A stretch of 64,000 nt of DNA, from contig NZ_CP011310.1 in assembly GCF_001077815.2 (NCBI RefSeq), forward strand, positions 558,001 to 622,000. The letters run 5' to 3'. Below the pieces are notes generated by a model. It was given only the letters and a program-made list of their open reading frames with translations. It had not been told where the DNA came from and ran no database searches. This DNA is from Aurantiacibacter atlanticus. GTDB taxonomy: Bacteria > Pseudomonadota > Alphaproteobacteria > Sphingomonadales > Sphingomonadaceae. The translations under genes and the position numbers were made by a program. This document shows, one piece after another, positions 9,840-18,997 of the stretch; the first letter of the stretch is position 1; each line of letters starts with the position of its first letter.

Positions 9840-9916
9840 GATGGATTGCATTCAACGATTCGTCGCTCGGAAAGAGCAATTGGTCGTTCGTCAACAAATA
9901 TGCTAAGAAGGCCAGA

Positions 9917-10339
9917 ATGCTGATGAGGATTTTCAAAATGCCGATTGGGATTGCTGGCAGATTGGCCGGAGGCGCATTGGCGGCTGCTTTCGCCGTAATG
10001 CCTGCTACGGCGCAAGCGCCCGAGCTCGCGATGTTAAGCACTTTAGACCGGGGAAGCTGGACCTTCAGCTTACGGTCAAATGGTCCGACTGAACGGATAT
10101 GCATGCGTACTGGCCGCGAGTTCATTCAGCTTCGTCATCGACAACCAGGGTGTGAACAATTCGTGGTGCAAGACGAAGCTGACGAAGTCACCGTTCAATA
10201 TACCTGCCGTGGCAATGGCTATGGCCGCACTACCATTCGCAAGGAAGGGGACCGGTTGGTGCAGATCCGGAGTCAAGGCATTAGGGCTGGCTCGCCATTT
10301 TCTGTGGAAGGCGAGGCGCGGTACGCCGGTCGTTGCTAA
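9917..10339 (+). CDS. Secreted DUF3617-like protein
   Basis: About 140 residues. A signal peptide ending in VMPATAQA is followed by a small domain rich in strands with four cysteines (ICMR, PGCEQF, YTCRG, AGRC), the layout of the periplasmic DUF3617 family found widely in sphingomonads. Function is unknown. Start ATG 9917 has AAGAAGG five bases upstream; ATG 9923 is an alternative. It lies between hslO and queC on the same strand. Confidence 0.7.
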   Translation: MLMRIFKMPIGIAGRLAGGALAAAFAVMPATAQAPELAMLSTLDRGSWTFSLRSNGPTERICMRTGREFIQLRHRQPGCEQFVVQDEADEVTVQYTCRGNGYGRTTIRKEGDRLVQIRSQGIRAGSPFSVEGEARYAGRC

Positions 10340-10385
10340 TTGCAGCCTACTTGCCCGGCGGCTGCCGCGAGTTTAGCCCAGTATC

Positions 10386-11087
10386 ATGACACAGACTGAT
10401 AAGATCGCGGTCGTCCTGCTGTCTGGTGGGCTCGATTCCATGGTAACAGCCGCAATCGCGCGAGAAAACGGTTATCGGCTGCAGGCACTTTCGATCAATT
10501 ACGGCCAACGGCATTTCTGTGAATTGAATTCAGCCAGCACTATCGCCGATAAGCTGGGGGTCGAACGCCATGTCGTTCTGCCTCTTGATCTAAGGCAATT
10601 TGGCGGGTCCGCACTCACTGACGATATCGACGTGCCCAAGGCAGGCGTAGCGCAAGATGAGATCCCTGTTACTTACGTGCCAGCCCGAAATCTGTTGTTT
10701 CTTGCGTTGACCACCGCATTTGCGGAGAGCGCGGGTGCGAGCGACATCTTTATCGGAGTCAACGCACTCGATTATTCCGGATATCCTGATTGCCGGCCTG
10801 AATTTATCGCCAGCTTTGCTGAAACGGCGCGTTTGGGCACTAGGCAAGGCGTGGAAGGGACGCCATTCGTGATCCACGCCCCGCTCCAGCATTTTACAAA
10901 GGCTGATATTGCTCGCGAATGCGCCCGACTGGATCTTGATCCAGCCTGGAGCTGGTCATGCTACGATCCTACCGCTGACGGTATTGCATGTGGCCTGTGT
11001 GATAGCTGCAGACTACGTCGCAAAGGGTTTGCGGAGGCCGGCGTGATGGATACTACCGCTTACGCGGCTCCCTTTGCCGCTGACTAG
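10386..11087 (+). CDS. queC: 7-cyano-7-deazaguanine synthase
   Basis: 233 residues. It converts 7-carboxy-7-deazaguanine to preQ0 with ATP and ammonia, a step in queuosine tRNA modification. The PP-loop ATPase motif SGGLDS is at residues 13-18, and the zinc site is complete with C192, C202, C205 and C208. No queD or queE neighbour is present in the window. The preQ1 pathway is therefore split across the genome. Confidence 0.95.
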   Translation: MTQTDKIAVVLLSGGLDSMVTAAIARENGYRLQALSINYGQRHFCELNSASTIADKLGVERHVVLPLDLRQFGGSALTDDIDVPKAGVAQDEIPVTYVPARNLLFLALTTAFAESAGASDIFIGVNALDYSGYPDCRPEFIASFAETARLGTRQGVEGTPFVIHAPLQHFTKADIARECARLDLDPAWSWSCYDPTADGIACGLCDSCRLRRKGFAEAGVMDTTAYAAPFAAD

Positions 11088-11118
11088 ATTTTTTACCACC
11101 CTCTACAGATGGCGGAAA

Positions 11119-11649
11119 TCAGCTTCGTGTCAAAATTCCGCAAGCCACGCGGCTACCGGCAGCCCCTGCAGGATCAGTGCGATTATCGTCTGCCTTCTCG
11201 TGTACAACGATTGCAGTGCCATCGGCATCAAAAACATTGTCTTCTACCGAACTGAGAGTGCCCCTTAAAATCGTACTCATGGTTCCCGAACCGTCGCTAG
11301 CAATAGTCACATTGGGCAAGTCCCCCAGATGGGCACCTTGAGGATTGCGCAGGCCGTGTTGTGCATTGCCTGGATTCAGATGGCCGCCAGCCGAGGTAAA
11401 ATCGGAAGCGCTGCAATCGCCGGTCGTGTGTAGGTGCACCCCATGTTCGCCCTGAGTCAGCCCGGTGAAACTAGCGTTGATAGTCACTTCCCCGCCCAGC
11501 GAAAACATTCTTGCCGTTCCAATCTGTGCCCCCTGTCGGTCGCGTATCATGGCGGTGCCGACTTCTGTAGCGGCGGTTTCATACGCTGTCTGGCAGCCAG
11601 CGAGAGTCATAATGACTAAAGGGAGGGGGATCAGCGTATGACGTGACAT
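11119..11649 (-). CDS. sodC: Superoxide dismutase [Cu-Zn], lipoprotein
   Basis: 176 residues. A lipoprotein signal ends in LAGC (Cys19), so it is anchored in an envelope membrane facing the periplasm. Metal ligands are complete: H72, H74, H90, H98, H107, D110 and H150, with the disulfide pair C79-C170. It dismutes superoxide from outside sources. The gene follows the GTA cluster on the same strand by 55 bases and could receive read-through from it. Its Shine-Dalgarno lies in a hairpin (11657-11680). Confidence 0.94.
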   Translation of the reverse strand: MSRHTLIPLPLVIMTLAGCQTAYETAATEVGTAMIRDRQGAQIGTARMFSLGGEVTINASFTGLTQGEHGVHLHTTGDCSASDFTSAGGHLNPGNAQHGLRNPQGAHLGDLPNVTIASDGSGTMSTILRGTLSSVEDNVFDADGTAIVVHEKADDNRTDPAGAAGSRVACGILTRS

Positions 11650-11656
11650 ATCTTGC

Positions 11657-11680
11657 TTTCCTTTGCTTGAAGAAAGGAAA
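11657..11680 (-). promoter_or_regulatory. Hairpin that covers the sodC ribosome binding site
   Basis: On the minus strand TTTCCTTT (11680-11673) pairs with AAAGGAAA (11664-11657) across an 8-base loop. The right arm contains the AAGGAAAG Shine-Dalgarno of sodC, whose ATG is at 11649. The stem is perfect but AT-rich, so it would melt easily. A role in translation control is inference. Confidence 0.5.
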
Positions 11681-11703
11681 CTCTCCGCGGCCCAAAAGTG
11701 TTC

Positions 11704-12162
11704 CTAATTTTCAGGTAAAATCCCTGCGGTCACTAGAGCCGAAATCAAGGCAACAATCGTTTCGCGGGCTTCTGTATCTTCGGTGGCGCCAGCCATTGGT
11801 GTGGGGATAGCAGCGATGCGTTGCCAAGAGCCATCAAAACGCACCACTGATCCGCTGGCAATTTCCGTAACAGACATGCCAAGCTTTGGTTGGAGGTAAA
11901 TCCAGTTTGCCGACTGTCGGCACGCGATGCCGCCCGAATTGGTTGCCCACTCGCCAGTGGGTTGTGTCCCGATGATCCAGCAATCACCTTCATTGGGGCT
12001 GGCGGGCGGATCATTCGCTTCACCTTCGACCACAGGATGGATCAAGCTATCAAGGCGCGCCAACGCTTCGTTGATTGTGAATTCCTTTTGCGCCTGCGCC
12101 ACGAACAGATTCGGTAGGTTAAATCGGGGCGTGGTCGATGTGAAACTGATGGGATTGGTCAT
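11704..12162 (-). CDS. DUF2793 protein at the 3' end of the GTA cluster
   Basis: 152 residues. The DUF2793 pattern is clear: LPNLFVAQAQKEFTINEALARLD at the start, then DCWIIG and GEWA, then a C-terminal helical part. Members sit at the end of GTA and prophage tail modules and are thought to be tail-tip or fibre-associated, possibly for cell attachment. The gene starts nine bases after the gp15 stop. Confidence 0.8.
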   Translation of the reverse strand: MTNPISFTSTTPRFNLPNLFVAQAQKEFTINEALARLDSLIHPVVEGEANDPPASPNEGDCWIIGTQPTGEWATNSGGIACRQSANWIYLQPKLGMSVTEIASGSVVRFDGSWQRIAAIPTPMAGATEDTEARETIVALISALVTAGILPEN

Positions 12163-12170
12163 GGTGGGCC

Positions 12171-14354
12171 TCAGTGTATTGTGGTGAGGAGAAGAGGGAG
12201 CGAACGCGCATATGTGCCAATCTGTCGTACCCAGATCGGCTCACCCAGATATTGGGCGCGCAGATTATTGAAGGCAGAAGCCTCAATGGTGAGTGAGGAA
12301 ATTGGGCTCTGCCAGCGTGTCAGTGGAAGATCTGGACTACCGAGGCCAATTTCATAGCTTTCGACCTGCTCTGCCAGCGGAACTTCGACATCAGCCGGCC
12401 AGGACCACGCGCCGCGCGCGCGCCTGATCCATTGCAGTGCCAGGCTGCCATCCTGCATGATTTTCGCTTTTGGATGGACCGGGGCAAGCGGACGTTGGGT
12501 AATGCCCGGGGATGCGATTGAGGCCACGAGCGGATCGGCATCTGCAAGGCCAATAGCGGCAATAGCAGAGGCGTCGCCAAGCTGCGCCGGATCAATTGCA
12601 ATGGGATTTTCATCCAGCAGGACGAACGGCGCCTCTATTACCGCGCCCAACTGCGCCTCATGCTCGGTGCCGCCCCGACCACGTAGCAGGTGTGACAGCT
12701 GCCAATGCGATCCGCCCAAATGCTCGACATTGGCAAACTGGATGACCTCCTTGCCGACCACTGCGCGATTGGCGCCTTGTGCCAGATCTTCAAGGCTTCG
12801 GCTCTCCACCGCGAAATCTTGAGATAGAAGCTCAACAGTGAGGAGGGTTTCCCGGTCAACGATGCAGCTTGGTCCTGGGGGCAAGGGCGCAATCATCTTG
12901 CCTGTGATACTTCGCCGCGAACCGGTTTCTCCTATTGGGGACAAACTGCCCTTAATATCGGCATAGAGTGCAGCGCCGGTCCATCCAGATGATGATGAGG
13001 ACGCAGCGGCGAATACCTGCCGCTGATCGCCATATCCGGCTCCGTTCCAAGGTAATTCAAAAGCGTGCAATACGGTAGGGGTGGCAACATTGTCGGTGGG
13101 TGTTAGCGAACGACCTGGAGAGGTTGCGATCGCCGCGCTTTTGCGCTGCGGCACGCGCTGCAGTTCAAGCTCCAAACCGTTCTCGCGCCATTCCCAAGCG
13201 TCAATACGCCACTTTCCGGGTTTGTGCGGCACTGAAACGATTTGACCGGGTGATAGTCGGGGATCGATCTGCGCGATGCGGTAGGCCAGCCGGTCCTGTG
13301 ACCATGCGGCTCGCTCGGCTGCACCATCGGCCAGTTGCTTGGCCGAAGTCGCATAGAGCGCGCCGGGAAATTCGATGATGCGGCTACGTCCCGCATTCGC
13401 TTTGCCGCCCGCACGCTGAAGCCCTACCTGATAGTCGCGCTCCACATCATAATAACGCAAACCTGCCGGCACCTGACTGGAATCTGCACGAAAGCGCTCA
13501 GACTTGCCGCTAATCCCACCAAAACTTTCGCCCTGTTGATCGACGATCGGCGCGGGAAGAATGAGTTCGGGTTCGCTTTCCGGATTAGCATCGCCAATGG
13601 TCAAGCGGTCATCGGCTGTATTGCTCGTCAGAGGATAAATTCGATCAATCGCGGAGAGGTTTTCGGCAAGAGATCCGCCATTGTCGGAAAAGCCCTTTAG
13701 GGACGACAGTGTCCGCGCCACCTTAATGTCTGATCCCGCGGGCGCGACCAACTGCGCAAGGCTCACCTCGCCCTCATCGGCAAAGACCTCGAATGTAAGT
13801 GCCGGAATGCGGTTGCCAAAGTCAGCGAGCTGCAAATCCTCGAACACGCAATATGCAAAACCACGAAAAGCTGAGCTCTGGGCACCTTCGGCTGCGGCTA
13901 TCAGGGGGTCCGGTTGCTGATCGCCAGTGCCCGTATAAAGGCGCATTGCTCCGCCGACTTTCAAGTCGTCTGCGGCACCGCGCAACAAATTGCCGTCTGC
14001 CCATATTCGGCCAATCCGGGAAATCGGCCTGCTTGCCAGCGCAACCGCGAATGACGAGGAGTAGCTATAGGTGACGGTCGACGGACTGCCTTTGCCGCCC
14101 CCGCTTCTCTCACGCGATTCTTTCAGATCGGTGGCCCATATGATTGTCCCGGCAACGCGCATCTTGCCGAAATGTCTGCCAATCGGCGAACCATAGCTGG
14201 AGGTCGTAACCTGTAGCTCTGTCAGCCGGGGGCCTTCGCGGTCCGATGGCTTTGACAGCGCGCCATCAATCTGGCTGCCGATGAGTGTTCCGATCGAACC
14301 GCCAATCGGGCCGCCAAGGGCTGTGCCTACGGCAGTGAGGACAAGTGTAGCCAT
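12171..14354 (-). CDS. GTA baseplate/tail-tip protein (gp15-like hub)
   Basis: 727 residues from ATG 14354, which has AAAGG eight bases upstream. An in-frame extension to 14453 would overlap the NlpC/P60 gene and is rejected. The start is hydrophobic and Gly-rich (TALGGPIGGSIGTLIGSQIDG), followed by LQVTTSSYGSPIGRHFGKMRVAGTI-type sequence, the hallmark of the phage-tail-3 host-specificity proteins. Rhodobacter gp15 is far longer (about 1,300 residues, from memory), so this protein seems to lack a domain. A TIM-barrel-like region is instead joined to the DUF2460 gene upstream. Confidence 0.85.
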   Translation of the reverse strand: MATLVLTAVGTALGGPIGGSIGTLIGSQIDGALSKPSDREGPRLTELQVTTSSYGSPIGRHFGKMRVAGTIIWATDLKESRERSGGGKGSPSTVTYSYSSSFAVALASRPISRIGRIWADGNLLRGAADDLKVGGAMRLYTGTGDQQPDPLIAAAEGAQSSAFRGFAYCVFEDLQLADFGNRIPALTFEVFADEGEVSLAQLVAPAGSDIKVARTLSSLKGFSDNGGSLAENLSAIDRIYPLTSNTADDRLTIGDANPESEPELILPAPIVDQQGESFGGISGKSERFRADSSQVPAGLRYYDVERDYQVGLQRAGGKANAGRSRIIEFPGALYATSAKQLADGAAERAAWSQDRLAYRIAQIDPRLSPGQIVSVPHKPGKWRIDAWEWRENGLELELQRVPQRKSAAIATSPGRSLTPTDNVATPTVLHAFELPWNGAGYGDQRQVFAAASSSSSGWTGAALYADIKGSLSPIGETGSRRSITGKMIAPLPPGPSCIVDRETLLTVELLSQDFAVESRSLEDLAQGANRAVVGKEVIQFANVEHLGGSHWQLSHLLRGRGGTEHEAQLGAVIEAPFVLLDENPIAIDPAQLGDASAIAAIGLADADPLVASIASPGITQRPLAPVHPKAKIMQDGSLALQWIRRARGAWSWPADVEVPLAEQVESYEIGLGSPDLPLTRWQSPISSLTIEASAFNNLRAQYLGEPIWVRQIGTYARSLPLLLTTIH

Positions 14355-14370
14355 TGATAGGCCTTTCAAA

Positions 14371-14775
14371 TCAGGTAAGTCGCCAATGACCGTAATCGGA
14401 CAGGGGTGAAGGAAAGGGCGAGATGACGACACGCCCCAAGCCGGCATGAGCATGGATCAGACGTGCAGTATTATCGGCGACCGCGAGGTGCAATTGACCA
14501 GGCGAAGGTTTTAGAATGATGAGGTCTCCCCGCAGGATGACACCTGCGGTCTGATGGAAACCCGCGGCTTCGAAGAGCAGATGAAAGCGCAAGCAATCTC
14601 TGTTTCGCAGCGAGTAATAGGGAATGTCCGGCGGTGTTCTGCCAATCGCCAGAAGTGCTGTTGTGACAAGACCTACGCAGTCGAGGCCGGTCCTCTTATC
14701 GCGTCCCCGGAGCCGAAACCGCGTTCCCACCAAGGCCCGCGCTGATTTGGCAAATGCCAATCCGTCAGCACTCAT
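14371..14775 (-). CDS. GTA NlpC/P60 peptidoglycan peptidase (gp14)
   Basis: 134 residues. The catalytic cysteine is Cys33 in LDCVGL, with His96 (QLHLAVAD) as the probable base and a polar residue near His108-His110. Such tail-tip enzymes open peptidoglycan during DNA delivery to the recipient cell. It overlaps gp13 by ATGA and is followed by gp15 after 16 bases. Confidence 0.9.
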   Translation of the reverse strand: MSADGLAFAKSARALVGTRFRLRGRDKRTGLDCVGLVTTALLAIGRTPPDIPYYSLRNRDCLRFHLLFEAAGFHQTAGVILRGDLIILKPSPGQLHLAVADNTARLIHAHAGLGRVVISPFPSPLSDYGHWRLT

Positions 14776-15593
14776 CCCGAACTGACTGGATAACGAGCCA
14801 AGAGGTCATTCCCGGGAAGATGCGGCTCCCCGCGAAAGTTGACGGCATTGCCGAAGCGCGAAGAACACGTTGACATGGTATGGTCGCAACCTTCGCGCAG
14901 GATGGCGAGGTCACCTTGCGCAATGCCATCCGAGAGTGATTGGTCGAGATAGAGCAGGGTCCCCTCAGCTTCGATAATTTGCATGGTAATACCAGCCAAA
15001 GGACCGTCGACCCATTTGACGCTACCTCCATGCATTGCCGCATCGGCAGGAGCGCCGATAAAAGATACGCTGCCTGTTTCCATATCGAGCGATTCGACTC
15101 GAAGAAGATGGGTAAAGCGCGCTGGACTGATCCCGCATCCAGTGCCGCAGAACTCTGCGCGGCATGTGGGACTGGTACGCGGAACGACATCGATGTCGAG
15201 GCTTGCCTTGGCGGATCGCAATTCAGCTTCGAAAGCGCCATCTTCTTGCGATATATTGCCAAGCTCTCCCTGGAACAGCGTGGCGCGATCGTGTGTCTCC
15301 CAATCGATCAACCCAATGGCGATACGCGCTCCGACATATTTTCCCGCCTCCAGATCGGCAGCAGAGATTGAATCATGCGCAAGCACGCCTTCTACTTCGA
15401 CCGCGTCGCTGGAAAGGCCGGCGGTGCGGCGGATTGCGGACGGAATCATGCCTGGTGCTGCGCGATAGGTGAAGTTGGCAAAAACAAGATCGCGATCATG
15501 GCTTGTAAAACCCAGCGCGACGCCATCCCGGCGCTTGATGCTCCACCAGGTGGCCACGCCTTCAAGTTCGTTAGCGAAAAAGATGTGGCTCAT
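14772..15593 (-). CDS. GTA DUF2163 protein (gp13)
   Basis: 273 residues. A typical DUF2163/phage BR0599-like protein: TSHDRDL near the N terminus and the C-terminal signature REGCDHTMSTCSSRF-NAVNFRGEP. The paired cysteines match iron-binding sites described for tail-tip hub proteins, although binding is not shown here. It forms part of the baseplate. ATGA overlaps occur on both sides (gp12 and gp14). Confidence 0.92.
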   Translation of the reverse strand: MSHIFFANELEGVATWWSIKRRDGVALGFTSHDRDLVFANFTYRAAPGMIPSAIRRTAGLSSDAVEVEGVLAHDSISAADLEAGKYVGARIAIGLIDWETHDRATLFQGELGNISQEDGAFEAELRSAKASLDIDVVPRTSPTCRAEFCGTGCGISPARFTHLLRVESLDMETGSVSFIGAPADAAMHGGSVKWVDGPLAGITMQIIEAEGTLLYLDQSLSDGIAQGDLAILREGCDHTMSTCSSRFGNAVNFRGEPHLPGNDLLARYPVSSG

Positions 15594-17908
15594 ACGTCCT
15601 CACGCAATTCGATGAGCGGGACTGAAGGTGCATCACCAGCAGCGAAGGTCGCATTGGTAATGTCCAGCCGGTCTTCTGCAAAGCGCACTGGCACATCGAA
15701 AAGGAACCCGCACCGCAATTTAGCGCCCATTGCAGGAGCGTCAGTGAAAATGATTTTGCCACCAAGTTCATAGTGCCAGTTCGTGTTGGGCAATCCATCC
15801 ACGCTGACGAGCAGCGTCTGAGTGCGAGGGCGCGTGATGAAACGCTTTTGCGCGTCGGTTCCGCTTCCATAAAATTTGCACAGGCGATATGTGGCCGTCA
15901 GACCGTCTCCTGTGCCAAGGGGTTGGTCCATCATAGTCGGGCTTCCGGTCAGCCCGTTCGTACTGAAATCAAACGGGTCAGATAGACGAAAACCGCGTGC
16001 CGGCCCGCGCCGCGCACGAAAAAATTCGAGCAGCACGCCAAGTTCGGAATGAGATCTTATGCCCGGCCCGACATCGTAATGAAGTCGTGCGTCGCTCCAT
16101 TGGCTGTTGCGGCGTTCATGCCCTGATGCGGTCAATGAAATGGTGGTAGAAAATTCGGGGCTTACTCCAGTGTCCTGGCCCAATGCCAGCGGATAGATCA
16201 GGTCGTCGAAGGCTTGCACATCATTCTCCTGGTAAGGCAGGCGGACATATCCATCGCGCAGCACCTGCGGCAGCGCCCAGATGAAACTGCGCAAAATTCC
16301 GCGTCCAATTGCGTCATCTATCCCTGCGTCGATGCGCGGCCAGAATTCCTCTGCATCGGATGGCTGGAGCACAAATCCCGCTAGATATTCTTGCTTCCCA
16401 ATCGGGTAGTTCAGATGCTGCTGCACAAAATCATAGGCCTTCAGGCGCAGCGCCTCGGCGCCGTGTGCAAGCCAGTCGTAATCTTCCAGCTGCAACCGGT
16501 CATAGGCAGGCCATGCCCATCCGGCGGGCATATTCGCGCGTTGAAGCTCGGGGCGCGCCGGATCGAGGATTGTTGGTGTGAACAGCAAGAGCAGCACCTT
16601 TGCGGCACCTGCCGCGTGCGCCCTGATGGCGTCACGCAAATCATTGGTTGAAGTAGCCAGTTGCGATCCTGCCCAGTCGAGCAGTGCCAGTTGGTCAGCG
16701 TCAAGCGGCCCTGAAAGGTCTTCGATCTGCGCAGCCGCCGGCTGCAACTGCATCGCTGCATCATCGTAAAGACAGATTTCATCTTCAGCGGTTACCCACC
16801 ACCAAGGCTCCCCGATCTGTACGACGACCGAAACGCCCGCTGTCATCATCAGATCAACGAAATCCAGCGCCATCTGGCGCAGGAACGCCATCGCTTCGTC
16901 CGATGCTGGCGACAGCAAGGTGGAGGGCGGGACCCATCCGGTTAGGGCGGGCGCACCCGCAAAACTGCGCTGTTTCCAGGCAGAAGGACAATGTTCGTCG
17001 AATAATTCGTAGGAAATCGACAATATGGGTTCGAAATCCAACTGCTTGCACCGGGCGAAAAAGTCGGCGTGCCAGGCCATGCACGGATCGCACAGCCCGT
17101 CTCCGGCGCTTGGCAGAAGTGAGCCGTCAGCCTGCTGCACCAGCCGATAATAATGGCTCATCCCGACATAGTGGACGAGCGATCCGCGATAGCCGAGATG
17201 CAGCGTATTGCGCAGCAATCGTGCAGGCGTGAGGTTATAGCTGTCATCATAGGCAGTTGCCATTCCAAGGCCGTGGGCAGGAAGCACAGGATCGCCGATA
17301 GTCAGGATCGCCCCTGCGCCGTCGCATGTTATGTCCTGCAATTCGATCCAGCCATTTGCGCGCGCAATCAGCAATCCCGTGTCGGCGGGATCGTAATCCA
17401 TCGGGGCAAGCGAAATGAAAATGCGATCGATGTCCAGTGGATGGACTAGCGCGCCATCGGCAAGCCAGCCTTCGCGCAGATCCGAAAAGGGCAGTATAAT
17501 CGTGGCGTCATCGGGGTTCCCGCTGGCGTAATTCCACAGCCGCACATACCAGGTCCGTGCATTGCCTGCGGCGTCACGGCCCTCGATAGTGAGTGTGGGG
17601 CCATGCACCGTATCGAGCGGCAGGACACCGCCAGACCGCCAGTGGAAGGACAGGCTGGTATGGGCGTAATCGCGCTGCGTGTCATAGCCAAGCAGCGGGT
17701 GATCGTAGCGGTCCTCACTTTCCCAGATCAGTCCAGCAAGTGCATCGCAATGGTGGAATTCGCAATCCACACGCAGCGCATCAGGCGCGGTTGAAACCAC
17801 GCTTGCCATCATCGGGCGCGGGAAATCGACTGTCCAGAGACGCGGATCGAAGCGCTGGATGAAATCAGTTTCCTGACCGTCGAGACCTGTGGCGAGCCAG
17901 TAAGCCAT
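15590..17908 (-). CDS. GTA distal tail protein: TIM-barrel-like domain fused to DUF2460 (gp12)
   Basis: 772 residues. The last ~200 residues are DUF2460 (LALGQDTGVSPEFSTTI, SELGVLLEFFRARRG, GFRLSDPFDF), the distal tail/baseplate component. The first ~560 residues are not DUF2460. They have repeated strand-helix blocks and acid-rich spots such as QIGEPWWWV and LSISYELFDEH that suggest a glycosidase-like TIM barrel. Rhodobacter gp12 is only about 210 residues, so this is a fusion. A sugar-binding or glycan-cleaving role at the tail tip is possible but not proven. Confidence 0.8.
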   Translation of the reverse strand: MAYWLATGLDGQETDFIQRFDPRLWTVDFPRPMMASVVSTAPDALRVDCEFHHCDALAGLIWESEDRYDHPLLGYDTQRDYAHTSLSFHWRSGGVLPLDTVHGPTLTIEGRDAAGNARTWYVRLWNYASGNPDDATIILPFSDLREGWLADGALVHPLDIDRIFISLAPMDYDPADTGLLIARANGWIELQDITCDGAGAILTIGDPVLPAHGLGMATAYDDSYNLTPARLLRNTLHLGYRGSLVHYVGMSHYYRLVQQADGSLLPSAGDGLCDPCMAWHADFFARCKQLDFEPILSISYELFDEHCPSAWKQRSFAGAPALTGWVPPSTLLSPASDEAMAFLRQMALDFVDLMMTAGVSVVVQIGEPWWWVTAEDEICLYDDAAMQLQPAAAQIEDLSGPLDADQLALLDWAGSQLATSTNDLRDAIRAHAAGAAKVLLLLFTPTILDPARPELQRANMPAGWAWPAYDRLQLEDYDWLAHGAEALRLKAYDFVQQHLNYPIGKQEYLAGFVLQPSDAEEFWPRIDAGIDDAIGRGILRSFIWALPQVLRDGYVRLPYQENDVQAFDDLIYPLALGQDTGVSPEFSTTISLTASGHERRNSQWSDARLHYDVGPGIRSHSELGVLLEFFRARRGPARGFRLSDPFDFSTNGLTGSPTMMDQPLGTGDGLTATYRLCKFYGSGTDAQKRFITRPRTQTLLVSVDGLPNTNWHYELGGKIIFTDAPAMGAKLRCGFLFDVPVRFAEDRLDITNATFAAGDAPSVPLIELREDV

Positions 17909-17920
17909 AATCTGTCCCTC

Positions 17921-18502
17921 TCAATGGTCGCGCATGACGCGGGCGACGGCGCTGGCGATTTGGCGTGTCGATCGGCGCAGAATAACCGGCCCCTCAGTTC
18001 CGCGCGGCGCGGCAAGGTTGATTGCGACCCGCACATCGCGTGTTCCGGCGTTACTGCCTGGGCCCGCTTCAATCCTTCCCGAGCTTGTCGGAACAAAGAG
18101 TTCTGGCCCTTTTTCACCAACGAGATAGGCAGAACCCGGTCCCACAGGACCGCCGGTGGCACGTCCGGGAAGACCCAGCAGAGACCCGAAAAGGCCGCTC
18201 AGCGCTGATCCGAAGCCAGCGCTGCTGGCCGAAGATCCACCAAATAGATTTCCGATACCCGACTGAATTGCTTGGGCAGCGATTTCGTTCATCGATCGCA
18301 AAGCAACAGATTTCAGGTCATCGAAGCCCAGCTTGCCGCGCCTGATGGCCGACAGCAGTCCGCTTTCCAGCACGCTTCCGGCCTTGGTAAAGCCATCCAG
18401 CAGCGATCCATCAAGCGTGCTGCGCATCGCTTCGATGTCAGATTTGAAGCCGCTGGTTGTGGCGCGCACATCGACCATCAGCGTTTCGATTTCATCATCC
18501 AT
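17921..18502 (-). CDS. GTA tail tape-measure protein (gp11)
   Basis: 193 residues from ATG 18502 (GGAG ten bases upstream; a GTG at 18511 is the alternative). The N-terminal half is helical, the middle is rich in Gly and Ser (NLFGGSSASSAGFGSALSGLFGSLLGLPG), and GEKGPELFVP follows, a signature of tape-measure proteins. The length fits the short GTA tail. It overlaps the preceding chaperone gene by eight bases. Confidence 0.88.
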   Translation of the reverse strand: MDDEIETLMVDVRATTSGFKSDIEAMRSTLDGSLLDGFTKAGSVLESGLLSAIRRGKLGFDDLKSVALRSMNEIAAQAIQSGIGNLFGGSSASSAGFGSALSGLFGSLLGLPGRATGGPVGPGSAYLVGEKGPELFVPTSSGRIEAGPGSNAGTRDVRVAINLAAPRGTEGPVILRRSTRQIASAVARVMRDH

Positions 18503-18692
18503 GGCTGTCACGCTCCATCATGTGTTCAAGGGTTTCACGGCTGACTGAATGTTCTGCAGGTGCGTCTTTGGCGAACAGGATTGCGGCCAGCTCTGACGGA
18601 GTGGCATTCCAGAACCATGGTGGAGGCCAGCCAAGCATTCGGCCTGCAGCGCCTGACAATCGTCGTGCCGCGTCAGCGAAAGTCTCGCTCAC
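18495..18692 (-). CDS. Phage tail assembly chaperone-like small protein
   Basis: 65 residues, starting at GTG 18692, which overlaps the stop of the gene before it (GTGA). The core RMLGWPPPWFWNATPSELAAIL fits the small TAC family (DUF2376-like), which assists loading of tape-measure protein during tail building. Its position directly before gp11 agrees. Confidence 0.8.
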   Translation of the reverse strand: MSETFADAARRLSGAAGRMLGWPPPWFWNATPSELAAILFAKDAPAEHSVSRETLEHMMERDSHG

Positions 18693-18997
18693 ACCCGACC
18701 CTGGAGGATTTGTGCGAGCAGGATGCGCAGAGGCGCCATTGCGGAGGCAAGTCCGGCTTGCATCACCGCTTCACCCACGTCTTCGCGGGATATTTGGCCT
18801 TGTTCTACGAGACAGTGCCAGAACAGCGCCGCCAGGTCGGCGAGGCGCAATTCGCCTTCACTTGCCTGTTCTACCAGGGTGAATAAAGGGCCGAGCTCTT
18901 CTTCGGCGGCTACCAGTGCAGTAAAGCTCGGGCGCAGGATGCGCATGGTTCCGGCAATCATGAAGGCTGCTTCGCCGCGTTCTGGATTGGCGCTCAT
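18689..18997 (-). CDS. GTA gp10-family tail chaperone
   Basis: 102 residues. It matches the gene transfer agent gp10 family by its short strand-rich start (GEAAFMIAGTMRILRPSFTAL) and helical remainder with EEELGPLF. It is thought to chaperone tail assembly. It overlaps gp9 by ATGA and the next small gene by GTGA. Confidence 0.85.
   Translation of the reverse strand: MSANPERGEAAFMIAGTMRILRPSFTALVAAEEELGPLFTLVEQASEGELRLADLAALFWHCLVEQGQISREDVGEAVMQAGLASAMAPLRILLAQILQGRV

Noticed and set aside
14355-14453. N-terminal extension of the GTA gp15-like gene
   Set aside because: It overlaps the NlpC/P60 gene. The family start MATLVLTAVGTALGG at 14354 has a good ribosome site.
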